Source: DASQJL01 sp035689165 (GTDB lineage: Bacteria > Eisenbacteria > RBG-16-71-46 > SZUA-252). From it: a stretch of 6,492 nucleotides of DNA. Below are positions 1 through 6,059 of this stretch, piece after piece. The stretch's first letter is position 1. The number at the start of each line of letters is the position of its first letter. The translations under genes and the position numbers were made by a program. Location: assembly GCA_035689165.1 (NCBI GenBank), contig DASSLZ010000194.1:1-6492 (forward strand), read 5' to 3'. A model generated the notes under the pieces. That model made no database searches, was not told the origin of the DNA, and saw nothing but the letters and a program-made list of their open reading frames with translations.

Positions 1-94
1 TGAAGTGGGATCCGGTCTCGAGCAGGAGCTTCACCGCCCGGGCGCACGCGATCATCTCCGCCTCGTGGGGAACTTCGACTAGGAATCGTTGCAT
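1..94 (-). CDS. Small conserved protein of unknown function, N-terminal fragment
   Basis: The ATG at 92-94 opens a frame running without a stop to the left edge, giving 31 residues that begin MQRFLVEVPHEAE and end in ETGSHF. I recognise the pattern (R-[FY]-L-V-E-V-P-H-E-A-E, then a C-A-R-A-V helix and T-G-S-H-F) as the start of a short conserved bacterial protein of roughly 80 residues, recalled from memory; I know of no established function. No signal peptide or membrane segment is visible, so it is probably cytoplasmic. The start is supported by an AGGAGG seven bases upstream. It lies just downstream of the broken lectin-like gene on the same strand and may have its own promoter. The C-terminal part is outside the window, so the length and family cannot be confirmed. 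Confidence 0.72.
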   Translation of the reverse strand, partial: MQRFLVEVPHEAEMIACARAVKLLLETGSHF

Positions 95-101
95 CGGTCA
101 C

Positions 102-107
102 CCTCCT
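102..107 (-). promoter_or_regulatory. Ribosome binding site of the small conserved gene
   Basis: Read on the minus strand this is AGGAGG, a perfect Shine-Dalgarno core, followed by a 7-base spacer to the ATG at 92-94. It decides the start of a gene whose body is mostly outside the window. Confidence 0.75.
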
Positions 108-126
108 CGGAAGTGCACGCTACGGG

Positions 127-530
127 TCACGATAGCATCGCCCGACAGGCGTCGGCAATCGGCAGCCGACACGCCACGGACGACCTCACGCTCATGGCCC
201 CAGGCTCTCCAGCCGGATTCTGGGCGCTCCTCCCCCGGTACAGGATGTGCCCGTTCAGGAAGACGCTGACTTCGTCGCTATAGCCGATGCAGAGCTTCTT
301 CACCTCGTCGCGGGGCGACGGGATGGTGGTCCGGGCATACACGACGGCCGTGCCGGGCTGGGATCCAGGCGCTTCGAGAAGTCGTTGGCGAACGAGACCC
401 GGGGATGCGGGCTGTCGCGATACCGATTGATCGCGACGATGCCAGGCGGCTCGGCCTGGACCTCCTGCCAGCGCATCGTGTCGCTCTCGGCTCGCGACAG
501 CGGTCGCTCCAGACCGCGTTGGAGCGCGTC
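127..530 (-). pseudogene. Out-of-frame C-terminal remnant of the lectin-like gene
   Basis: Immediately after the TAG at 531-533 the same frame continues with protein-like sequence (for example TMRWQEVQAEPPGIVAINRY, then SFANDFSKRLDP), down to about 365. The coding sense then moves to another frame, which reads AVVYARTTIPSPRDEVKKL, then IGYSDEVSVFLNGHILYRG and RSA, ending near 223. From memory, relatives of the upstream domain carry such a C-terminal beta domain (a [FI]-G-Y-S-D-x-V-x-V-[FY]-L-N-G motif) in one uninterrupted chain and then continue about 40 residues to a G-G-W-G-x end. Here, past residue A at about 223, no minus-strand frame resembles that ending; the frame runs on to a TGA at 127-129 as unrelated sequence. 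So there are three lesions: a stop, a frame change and a missing end. The first two alone could be sequencing errors in a draft contig; the lost end argues for real decay. Confidence 0.6.
129..158 (-). promoter_or_regulatory. Possible promoter for the small conserved gene
   Basis: On the minus strand TTGCCG (153-158) is followed after 18 bases by TATCGT (129-134), about 35 bases before the start codon at 94. The match to the sigma70 consensus is partial (4 of 6 in each hexamer). In GC-rich DNA such a match can arise by chance; it is offered because the gene upstream is broken and the small gene would need its own promoter. Confidence 0.22.
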
Positions 531-1211
531 CTAGGAGGGCGACAGGCTCCACTGCGTCAGGGTGCCGGGCGGCATCGGCGGGAGGTGCCGCCCCCATGGC
601 GCGTCCGGCGAGGCGCGAACGTCGAAGTTCGAGAAATACGTCGCGCCGGTCAGGGCGGCGAGGCCCACACGACCCTTCTCCACGCCGCTCTTCAAATCGT
701 CCATGACGAGCGCGGGCTTGGTCATGTCCGAGACGTAGAATTTCGCCTGCGCGCCCGTCAGCTCCAGACGGAGGTGAAACCATTGGTTCTTCGGGATCTC
801 GACAGCGGCCGTGAAGCCGGGGCCGTTGTACAACTGCCAGTTCAGGCCGGTGTTGAGGACCGGAGTGTACTGGATGGCATCCGGATATTCGGACCTGTGC
901 TGTCGAAGATAGACCCACTCGGCATTCTGATCGCCGCTCGCCATGCGACACTCGATGCCGAAGAAGCCGCGACTCGCCGGAGTCGTGACATCGACGTCGA
1001 TGACCCCGTCGCGCATCTCCAGATCCCGCACGGTTGCTTCCGCTCCGTCCAGGTAGAGGCAAGGGCGCCCTTCGTATTCGGTCACCTCGGCCTCGCCTGC
1101 CAACGACCACCGGATGGTGTCTGGAGGAACCGAAAGCACCCCTGTCGTCTCGGAACATGCGGTGCGGGCTACGAGAAGGGCCATCCTGCTGGCGAGCAGG
1201 AATCGAAGCAT
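531..1211 (-). CDS. Exported concanavalin A-like (LamG/DUF1080-like) domain protein, probably truncated
   Basis: This is a 226-residue frame. Residues 1-20 form a weak export signal: a basic start (MLRF), a short hydrophobic stretch (about 4-15) and Ala/Ser/Cys near 18-20, without a strict lipobox. Residues about 35-200 look like a single beta-sandwich of the concanavalin A-like lectin/glucanase fold. Visible landmarks are GVIDVDV (69-75), RGFFGIECR (81-89), EWVYLRQH (98-105), PDAIQYTPV (110-118), NWQLYNGPGF (124-133) and WFHLRLELTG (144-153). The fold occurs in carbohydrate-binding proteins and 3-keto-disaccharide hydrolases (DUF1080), but I see no catalytic signature, so no enzyme activity is claimed. 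It would act outside the cytoplasm. The ATG follows a GGAGG (1218-1222) with a 6-base spacer. The frame stops at TAG 531-533 just where relatives continue into a C-terminal domain, so the product is probably a truncated form of a gene of about 350-400 codons. It lies 145 bases downstream of the peptidase gene, same strand. Confidence 0.7.
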   Translation of the reverse strand: MLRFLLASRMALLVARTACSETTGVLSVPPDTIRWSLAGEAEVTEYEGRPCLYLDGAEATVRDLEMRDGVIDVDVTTPASRGFFGIECRMASGDQNAEWVYLRQHRSEYPDAIQYTPVLNTGLNWQLYNGPGFTAAVEIPKNQWFHLRLELTGAQAKFYVSDMTKPALVMDDLKSGVEKGRVGLAALTGATYFSNFDVRASPDAPWGRHLPPMPPGTLTQWSLSPS

Positions 1212-1356
1212 GACTGTCCTCCGAAGTGACCGATGTCGGTGCTGGAGCGGCCGGCAGACGGCGTGATGGGGGACAGGATGGCTAGAGCGTAGCGACCTGG
1301 CGTTGGTTGAAGCGCCTGGGGGCTCCCGTTTGGAACCTCAAAGGCTTGACGCGGAA
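1212..1356. other. Intergenic gap between the peptidase gene and the lectin-like gene
   Basis: This stretch lies between two minus-strand genes. Apart from the Shine-Dalgarno of the lectin-like gene at 1218-1222 I see no convincing element. The best hairpin is a 4-base GGCG/CGCC stem around 1295-1315 with no T-run. No good sigma70 promoter stands out, so read-through from the upstream operon is possible. Confidence 0.4.
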
Positions 1357-3672
1357 TCAGTACGTCTTGTCCCCCTCCTTATCCTTCTCCTGCTTCTTCT
1401 CCCGGTGCTCCTTCGCCATCTTCTGGTCCCACCGCTCCAGCAGGTCGTCGTACCGCCGGTCGCCTCGGAGGGCGTCCAGATCGGAGTCCGAGCCCACGTG
1501 CTCGCCGATCTCGAAGCCGGCCTTGTCCGCACGATCGAGCCACTGGAACGCCTGGTCGACATCGCCCGATCGAGCCGCGCAGCAGGCGAGGTTGTACATG
1601 ACCGTCGGGCTTTGATAGCCCAGGTCGAGCGCTCGCTCATAGGCGGCGGCGCCTCCCTTGGGATCCCCCGCTTCCAGGCGGGCGAATCCCAGATTGGCCC
1701 ACGCGCGCCCCAGGTTGGGATGCTCTTTGGTGACACGCTCGAACCGCGACAGCGAGGCGCGCCAATCCTCCGGGCCTCTGAACCCGAACGGCATGGACCC
1801 GTAGAGCTGCAGGTCCTTGGTCAGGCGAACGAGCTGATAGAAGTGGGGATCGCCCTGGAGCAGGCGCAGATCGTCGTCCTGGATCATGACCTGGCTGTTG
1901 TCGAAGCCGTTCTCGATGGCGCGTTCCAGGGCGTCGAACGCGCGCCGCTTATCGCCATGCAGCGCGTAGGCGCAGGCGATGTTGTACATCGCGTTCGTGC
2001 TTCCGGTCTGTCGCACCTCTTCCTCGAACGCGGCGACCGCCCGGTCGTACTGACCTGCTCGGAGGAGGTCGATGCCCGACGGATCGTTCGGCAATGAGCC
2101 CGCGACTCGGTACACGGTGGGCGGCACGCTCGCGACCACAGGCATAGGCACGCTCGCCGCCATCGGCGTCGGGAGCGGCTGCGGGGACGCGAGTGCCTCG
2201 AACCGGGGATCGGCTCGGAGATCCTTGAGGTTCGGGTCCGACGCCATCTCGGTTCCATCGAAGCCCGCTTGGATGGCCGCCTCCAGCGTCCTCATCGCGT
2301 CCTCGTTCGCGCCGGCTTTGGCCAAGGCGCCGGCGGCCCGGTACAGCGATTCCGGACACCGATGACCCGCCGCGACCGCGGCCAGGTACGACGAGACGGC
2401 CCGGACGTAGCTTCCCTCCCGGAACGCCTCCTCGCCCGCGCGGAAGCTCTGCTCGCCGACTTTCGACTGCTCGGGCGACTGCGGCGTGGTCGGCTCTCGG
2501 TCGAGGATCGCGTGGACCGCGGCGCTCGGGTCCCCTGCCGGTATCGACGCCGTCTCCGACGCCGGATCGACGAGCCGGCCGACGGGATGAGCCGCCACGA
2601 CGTGGACCGTGGCGGTCACGACCAAGAGGAATGCCGCGGAACCGATCGTCGCGACGATGCCGGCACGGGAAGCAGGCCCGCGACGTTGCTTCGCCGAAAG
2701 GATCGAGACCAGGCGGCCTTCGAGATTCGACCGCTGCGCCAGGGCCGGCGCGACCCCCGCCAGGGTGCCGGGGCGCGTCATGGAGCGCACGATGGCGAGC
2801 AGGCGCTCGGCGTAATCGGTGGGCCGTTCGCCGGCGGCGAGCACCAGGTCGTCACAGCAGCGCTCGCACTCGCGCCGGGCGATCCTCGCCAGCATCCACA
2901 CGAGCGGGTGGAACCAGAACAGCGAGGTGACGACCCGGCCGAGGAGGAGCCCCATGCCGTCGCGCCGGGCTACGTGGGCCACCTCATGGAGAAACACGAC
3001 GCGCAGCTGTTCCCGCGTCCAATGGCGGGCTCCCAGCGGCAGAAGCAGCACCGGGCGAAGGAATCCCCAGACGACGGGAACGCCAACGTTCGCGCTTTCG
3101 CGGAGGTCCACCGGGCGGGACACGCCCAGCCGCTCACGCGCCTCGTCCAGGTCGTGTCGCAGCGAGGCGTCTTCGATCCGTCGCGCGCGCCGAGCCGTGA
3201 TCCATGCGGCAGCGAGCGAAAGGAAGAGATGCAGGAGCAGCGCCGCCGTCACGACCGATGTGATCAGAATCGCAAGAGTGATGGCCTGGCTTCCGGAGAC
3301 GTGCAGCGAGGCGGGCGCGGTGATTCCCGTCACGGTTCCGATGTGGGGCCGAGGGAAGCCGACGCTGCTCGAGCCCCCTGCCACCTCGGGCGCCGGAGCC
3401 GGGCGCTCCACGGTAGACGTCGGCACCGGCTTCGCCGGCAGGATGGGGAGGGAAACGCTCGGGAGGAGCGCCCAGGCGATGGGCAGCGCGATCAAGGCGG
3501 TCAGCGTGGTCGTCGCGGCGAGATGGCGCTTGGCCGCGGAGGCGTGTCGGAGGAGTGCGCAGAGGCAGCCTCCAGCGGCCGCGATCAGGGTGACTCGAAC
3601 GAGCAGGGACAGCAGATCGCCCCAGCTCGCGCCCGCGAGAAGCGAAAAGAGGGCTCCCGTCGAAAAGGTCAT
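1357..3672 (-). CDS. BlaR1-like M56 membrane metallopeptidase with TPR tail
   Basis: This 771-residue protein has the BlaR1/MecR1 N-terminal plan. Transmembrane helices lie at about 20-41, 52-76 and 130-158. A cytoplasmic zinc peptidase domain follows, with HEVAH (229-233) as the HExxH site, the family's F-H-P-L-V-W motif (254-259) and ECERCCDD (268-275), which supplies the expected third ligand, a Glu. LEGRLVSIL (317-325) precedes a fourth helix at about 338-361. In this family the peptidase inactivates the partner BlaI repressor after the outer domain senses a signal. Here the outer domain (about 362-750) has no penicillin-binding sensor motif. Instead it has TPR-like helix pairs (about 404-471, 533-591, 637-721), each set followed by a [ND]-L-x-x-L-x-x-D-x-[RH]-[FY] signature at 480-491, 600-611 and 730-741. 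A Pro-rich linker sits at 497-530, and the last 20 residues are Lys/Glu-rich. The ATG overlaps the repressor's stop (ATGA), and a GAGG lies 7 bases upstream. The signal and the repressor-cleaving activity are inferred. Confidence 0.88.
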   Translation of the reverse strand: MTFSTGALFSLLAGASWGDLLSLLVRVTLIAAAGGCLCALLRHASAAKRHLAATTTLTALIALPIAWALLPSVSLPILPAKPVPTSTVERPAPAPEVAGGSSSVGFPRPHIGTVTGITAPASLHVSGSQAITLAILITSVVTAALLLHLFLSLAAAWITARRARRIEDASLRHDLDEARERLGVSRPVDLRESANVGVPVVWGFLRPVLLLPLGARHWTREQLRVVFLHEVAHVARRDGMGLLLGRVVTSLFWFHPLVWMLARIARRECERCCDDLVLAAGERPTDYAERLLAIVRSMTRPGTLAGVAPALAQRSNLEGRLVSILSAKQRRGPASRAGIVATIGSAAFLLVVTATVHVVAAHPVGRLVDPASETASIPAGDPSAAVHAILDREPTTPQSPEQSKVGEQSFRAGEEAFREGSYVRAVSSYLAAVAAGHRCPESLYRAAGALAKAGANEDAMRTLEAAIQAGFDGTEMASDPNLKDLRADPRFEALASPQPLPTPMAASVPMPVVASVPPTVYRVAGSLPNDPSGIDLLRAGQYDRAVAAFEEEVRQTGSTNAMYNIACAYALHGDKRRAFDALERAIENGFDNSQVMIQDDDLRLLQGDPHFYQLVRLTKDLQLYGSMPFGFRGPEDWRASLSRFERVTKEHPNLGRAWANLGFARLEAGDPKGGAAAYERALDLGYQSPTVMYNLACCAARSGDVDQAFQWLDRADKAGFEIGEHVGSDSDLDALRGDRRYDDLLERWDQKMAKEHREKKQEKDKEGDKTY

Positions 3673-4061
3673 TTGCGTTCCTCGTTTCTGGCCTGCTCGA
3701 TCAGCTTGGCCATGCGGTCCAGCTCCTGGGGGGTCAGCTCGGTGCCGGGCTGCTCGAGCAGCGTCAGGACGGCGCCGGCGGCGGAACCGTTGAAGAAGGT
3801 CGTGAGCAGATGCTCGATCGCGCCCTGCCTGGCCTTGTCCCGGGTCAGGACGGGCTTGTAGACGTAACGGGTGCCATCCTCCTCGTGTTTCAGAAATCCC
3901 TTCTGCTCCAGGATGCGCAGCGTGGCGCGCACCGCGGAGTAGCTGGGAGGCGACGAGAGGCGAGACTGAATCTCGCCGGCGGTCGCGCTCGCTCCCTCGG
4001 ACGCATAGACGATGTCCATGATCTCCCGCTCGCGACGGCTCAAGGTCTTCAATCGCTTCAC
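3669..4061 (-). CDS. BlaI/MecI/CopY-family winged-helix repressor
   Basis: This is a 130-residue cytoplasmic DNA-binding protein. Residues 1-70 are the winged helix: LSRREREIMDIVY (7-19) is the family's opening helix, SYSAVRATLRILEQKG (40-55) covers the recognition helix, and FLKHEEDGTRYVYKP (56-70) is the wing. Residues 75-128 form the helical dimerisation part. The length is typical of the family (about 120-130). Such proteins bind as dimers to palindromes over promoters and are removed when a partner M56 peptidase is activated. The GTG start has GGAGG (4067-4071) five bases upstream, and no in-frame alternative fits the family better. It is first in a two-gene operon; its TGA overlaps the ATG of the peptidase gene by 4 bases, so translation is probably coupled. 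The two near-palindromic boxes over its promoter suggest autorepression. At the place aligned with the Asn-Phe bond cleaved in staphylococcal BlaI/MecI it has Thr100-Leu101. The family call is strong; the regulon is unknown. Confidence 0.92.
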   Translation of the reverse strand: MKRLKTLSRREREIMDIVYASEGASATAGEIQSRLSSPPSYSAVRATLRILEQKGFLKHEEDGTRYVYKPVLTRDKARQGAIEHLLTTFFNGSAAGAVLTLLEQPGTELTPQELDRMAKLIEQARNEERK

Positions 4062-4066
4062 GTGCC

Positions 4067-4071
4067 CCTCC
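4067..4071 (-). promoter_or_regulatory. Ribosome binding site deciding the GTG start of the BlaI-like gene
   Basis: The minus strand reads GGGAGGGG across 4065-4072, with GGAGG at 4067-4071 and a 5-base spacer to the GTG at 4059-4061. It supports this non-ATG start. Confidence 0.7.
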
Positions 4072-4084
4072 CGGTGCTGGGTTT

Positions 4085-4111
4085 TTAGCAGTGCTGAATT
4101 ATTAGCACTGC
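4085..4111 (-). promoter_or_regulatory. Double operator, likely bound by the BlaI-like repressor
   Basis: The plus strand has TTAGCAGTGC at 4085-4094 and TTAGCACTGC at 4102-4111, 17 bases apart. Each box is itself near-palindromic around AGCA-S-TGC. Together they also form a perfect 8-base inverted repeat, GCAGTGCT (4088-4095) and AGCACTGC (4104-4111), with an 8-base spacer. One box abuts the upstream side of the -10 hexamer and the other covers the likely transcription start. BlaI/MecI repressors bind short palindromes in exactly this position. That this particular repressor binds here is inference. Confidence 0.68.
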
Positions 4112-4128
4112 GCGCCGCGGGCTGTCAA
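4098..4128 (-). promoter_or_regulatory. Sigma70-type promoter of the BlaI-like/M56 operon
   Basis: The minus strand reads a perfect TTGACA (4123-4128), then 19 bases, then AATAAT (4098-4103, 5 of 6 to TATAAT). Reading TAATAA at 4099-4104 instead gives an 18-base spacer but a poorer match. Transcription would start near 4091, giving a leader of about 30 bases before the GTG. The AT-rich -10 region stands out in otherwise GC-rich DNA, and the two operator boxes overlap it. Confidence 0.7.
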
Positions 4129-4193
4129 TACGCAAAGCGATCGTGCCGCCTCGAGCGGCGCCTTCCGGTGCAACCACCAACAAGTCAAACGAT

Positions 4194-4199
4194 TACAAT
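4194..4199 (+). promoter_or_regulatory. -10 element for a possibly leaderless transcript
   Basis: TACAAT (5 of 6 to TATAAT) lies with six bases between it and the ATG at 4206, so transcription would begin at or next to the start codon. No convincing -35 is seen 16-18 bases upstream, and no Shine-Dalgarno precedes the ATG. This is the pattern expected of leaderless genes. Confidence 0.45.
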
Positions 4200-4205
4200 T
4201 GCGGG

Positions 4206-6059
4206 ATGGCGTCCCTGCCGCGGCTGAAAGGCGGTCTCCAGATTCTCCTGTGGATCGCGATCGTGGTGCTGGGCACCTACGCGTTCACACGCCTGCGCTG
4301 GCGGCTCGAAGAGCGCTACCCCCTGGTCAAGTTCGAGCAGACGCGCGAGGCGCAGCAGTTCGTCAGCCTGCGCCAGTACGCGGCGCGCGAGCAGCTGGGG
4401 TCGTTTCTCCCCTCCCACGATGCCCAGATCGCGATCGGGGAACGCCTCCTGCGCGACGTGCTCACGCGCTCCCTGCCGATCCGGCAGTCGTTCGAGCACG
4501 GCCGCTACGAAGCGCGGCTCGACCGCGCGCGTCTCGAGCTGGAGGACGGCCTGGCGTCGATCCGGATGTTCGGTCAGGTGCGTAGGGTCGATCCCAAGCG
4601 CACGATCCAGGCCGACGTCGAGCTGCAGACCCACATCGACGTCGTGGAGTTCCGCCCCGACGTGGGGACGATTCGGGCGGGGCTGAGCGTCACGGGCGCG
4701 CACGTGATCCGGGCGGGCCATGGCTCCGCAAAGACCTTCATGAATCCCGCGGCGCGATTCTTCGGGGGACTCAAGGTCGAGGATTGGAATCGGGAGCGCC
4801 TCAGCCTGGAGCTGCCGATCCATCTCGACCAGGAGATCACGATTCCTGACATTAACGGCGAAGTGTCCTTGAGAGCGCGCCGCATCCCGCTTCGCGTCCG
4901 GGTCTCGGCGCTGACCGTGCTCCAGAACAGGCTCGTCCTCAGCCTCTTCCTGGAGCGCGACGCGGACGCCGGCGAACCCCCACCTGCGGAGCCCGCGCGA
5001 GTCGTGCTGACGCCCCGCGCCCGCGAACAGATGGAGGAGACGGCCCGGCGTCTCTTCCAGCAAGGCCATGGGGTCGCCGCTCGCGACAGCATCCTGCGGC
5101 GCGTGCAGGCCCTGGCGGCGCGCGACTCCCTGTGGCAGGGGATCCTCTCGTCCGATCGGGACGTGGTGGTTCTCGTGCCCCGATCGCTGTGCCAGGTGCT
5201 CTGCAACCGCGTCGCCCGCAGTTATCTCCAAGGCGTCCAGCTCAACCTGGATCCGAAGGTCTCCGTGCACCTGGACGAGCAGATTCGCGTGCGGGCACTC
5301 GGGGGGAACGTCGGCGCGGGCAAGATCGTCGGCGACTTGCGGGTCACCAGTCTGCGGGGGCGCCTGCGCGTCAGCGAAGATCCTCGACTCGCGCTGGTCC
5401 CGCCCGACGGGTTCGAGATCACAGCGCCGGTTCGTGTTCAGGAGGGACAGGGCCGGGTGCGCCTCGACATGCGTTGGGATCCGAGCTTTCTGGTGAGCAT
5501 CGTCTGCCGCGGGTTCGGTTTCGGAGAAACCCTTTCCGGTGAAGTTCTCCCCTTCTCGCACGTTCTTCGGACCCGGGTGCGCTTCCAGACCCGAGGCTCG
5601 CGATTCGTCGGCCGCCCGCTCGTTCGCTCCGATCGAGTGTCGGTGCCCTGCGAATTCACACCGGCGTCCTACACGAAAGTCCGCACCGCGCTCCTCGAGC
5701 AGGACCGATTGCTTCGCTGCGGCCTGGTCATGGATGCCGACACCGTGCTCGAGAAAGTGCGCGGGCTCGTCCGGCACAGCGTGCGCTTCACGATGCCGAG
5801 CACGCTGTTCAAGCCGTTCGGATTTCCGTTGTTCCTGGAAGAGGAGTACACGGCGGGAGAGTTCCGCATCGCCGCCCTCGCCCGGAAGCCGGAGGTCATC
5901 GTGCGGCCGTCCTACCTGCGCCTCGGCTTCAACGCCGAGCTCGCCGTCCGCAGCCAGGAGATGATCCGCCCCGGGGGTGAGGCGGTTCCCAAGCTGCGGG
6001 CCACGCCGCCTTCGACGAAAGCTCCGCGCGCCAGCCGATTTCCTAAGGGAGGTCCTTGA
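4206..6059 (+). CDS. Large membrane-anchored beta-rich protein of unknown function
   Basis: I do not recognise a named family. The protein (617 residues from the ATG at 4206) starts with a basic end (PRLKGG) and one hydrophobic helix at about 10-29, probably a signal anchor with the rest outside the cytoplasm. The body alternates short helices with long amphipathic strands. Module 1 runs from about 72 to 250: helix IGERLLRDVLTRSLPI (77-92), then strands around YEARLDRARLEL, IRMFGQVRRV and IQADVELQTHIDVVEF. A Pro-rich, helical linker spans about 252-310. Module 2 from about 318 repeats the order: VVVLVPRSLCQVL, helix to ARSYLQG, then VQLNLDPKVSVHLD, IRVRAL and KIVGDLRVTSLRGRLRV. More strands follow, and a Pro/Lys/Arg-rich tail ends it. 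This resembles lipid-binding TULIP-like or DUF4403/AsmA-like envelope proteins in style only; that is a guess. A GTG at 4143 would add 21 residues but has no ribosome site and dilutes the N-terminal anchor, so 4206 is preferred. It is divergent from the repressor operon and overlaps the PadR gene tail-to-tail. Confidence 0.75.
   Translation: MASLPRLKGGLQILLWIAIVVLGTYAFTRLRWRLEERYPLVKFEQTREAQQFVSLRQYAAREQLGSFLPSHDAQIAIGERLLRDVLTRSLPIRQSFEHGRYEARLDRARLELEDGLASIRMFGQVRRVDPKRTIQADVELQTHIDVVEFRPDVGTIRAGLSVTGAHVIRAGHGSAKTFMNPAARFFGGLKVEDWNRERLSLELPIHLDQEITIPDINGEVSLRARRIPLRVRVSALTVLQNRLVLSLFLERDADAGEPPPAEPARVVLTPRAREQMEETARRLFQQGHGVAARDSILRRVQALAARDSLWQGILSSDRDVVVLVPRSLCQVLCNRVARSYLQGVQLNLDPKVSVHLDEQIRVRALGGNVGAGKIVGDLRVTSLRGRLRVSEDPRLALVPPDGFEITAPVRVQEGQGRVRLDMRWDPSFLVSIVCRGFGFGETLSGEVLPFSHVLRTRVRFQTRGSRFVGRPLVRSDRVSVPCEFTPASYTKVRTALLEQDRLLRCGLVMDADTVLEKVRGLVRHSVRFTMPSTLFKPFGFPLFLEEEYTAGEFRIAALARKPEVIVRPSYLRLGFNAELAVRSQEMIRPGGEAVPKLRATPPSTKAPRASRFPKGGP

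Noticed and set aside
405..1229. Plus-strand open frame (274 codons) opposite the lectin-like gene
   Set aside because: No recognisable motif and Arg-rich composition; the minus strand carries the lectin-like landmarks and a proper ribosome site.
1293..1316. Weak GGCG/CGCC hairpin after the peptidase gene
   Set aside because: Only four stem pairs with a 10-base loop and no T-run; expected by chance at this GC content.
1303..2097. Plus-strand open frame (264 codons) starting with a leucine-rich stretch
   Set aside because: The leucine run is the complement of the Lys/Glu-rich tail of the M56 protein (reverse reading of AAG/GAG codons), and the minus strand encodes recognisable TPR signatures.
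1357..3672. Calling the peptidase a beta-lactam sensor (blaR1/mecR1)
   Set aside because: The penicillin-binding domain is absent and replaced by TPRs, and no beta-lactamase gene is in the window; only the peptidase core supports the BlaR1 relationship.
2269..3861. Long plus-strand open frame (530 codons) opposite the M56 peptidase and repressor genes
   Set aside because: Its product is Arg/Gly-rich, low in hydrophobic structure and resembles no family, while the opposite strand encodes clear M56 and BlaI motifs. Long antisense frames are common in GC-rich DNA.
4088..4111. Inverted repeat as a transcription terminator
   Set aside because: It is not followed by a T-run on either strand and lies between a TTGACA element and the start of the BlaI-like gene, so an operator is the better reading.
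4185..5777. Long minus-strand open frame (530 codons) opposite the anchored protein
   Set aside because: Its product is rich in Asp, Arg, His and Pro with no membrane helix or motif, and no ribosome site was seen. The plus strand has a well-formed anchor and strand patterning. I judge it a shadow, though of all the antisense frames it deserves a homology search most.
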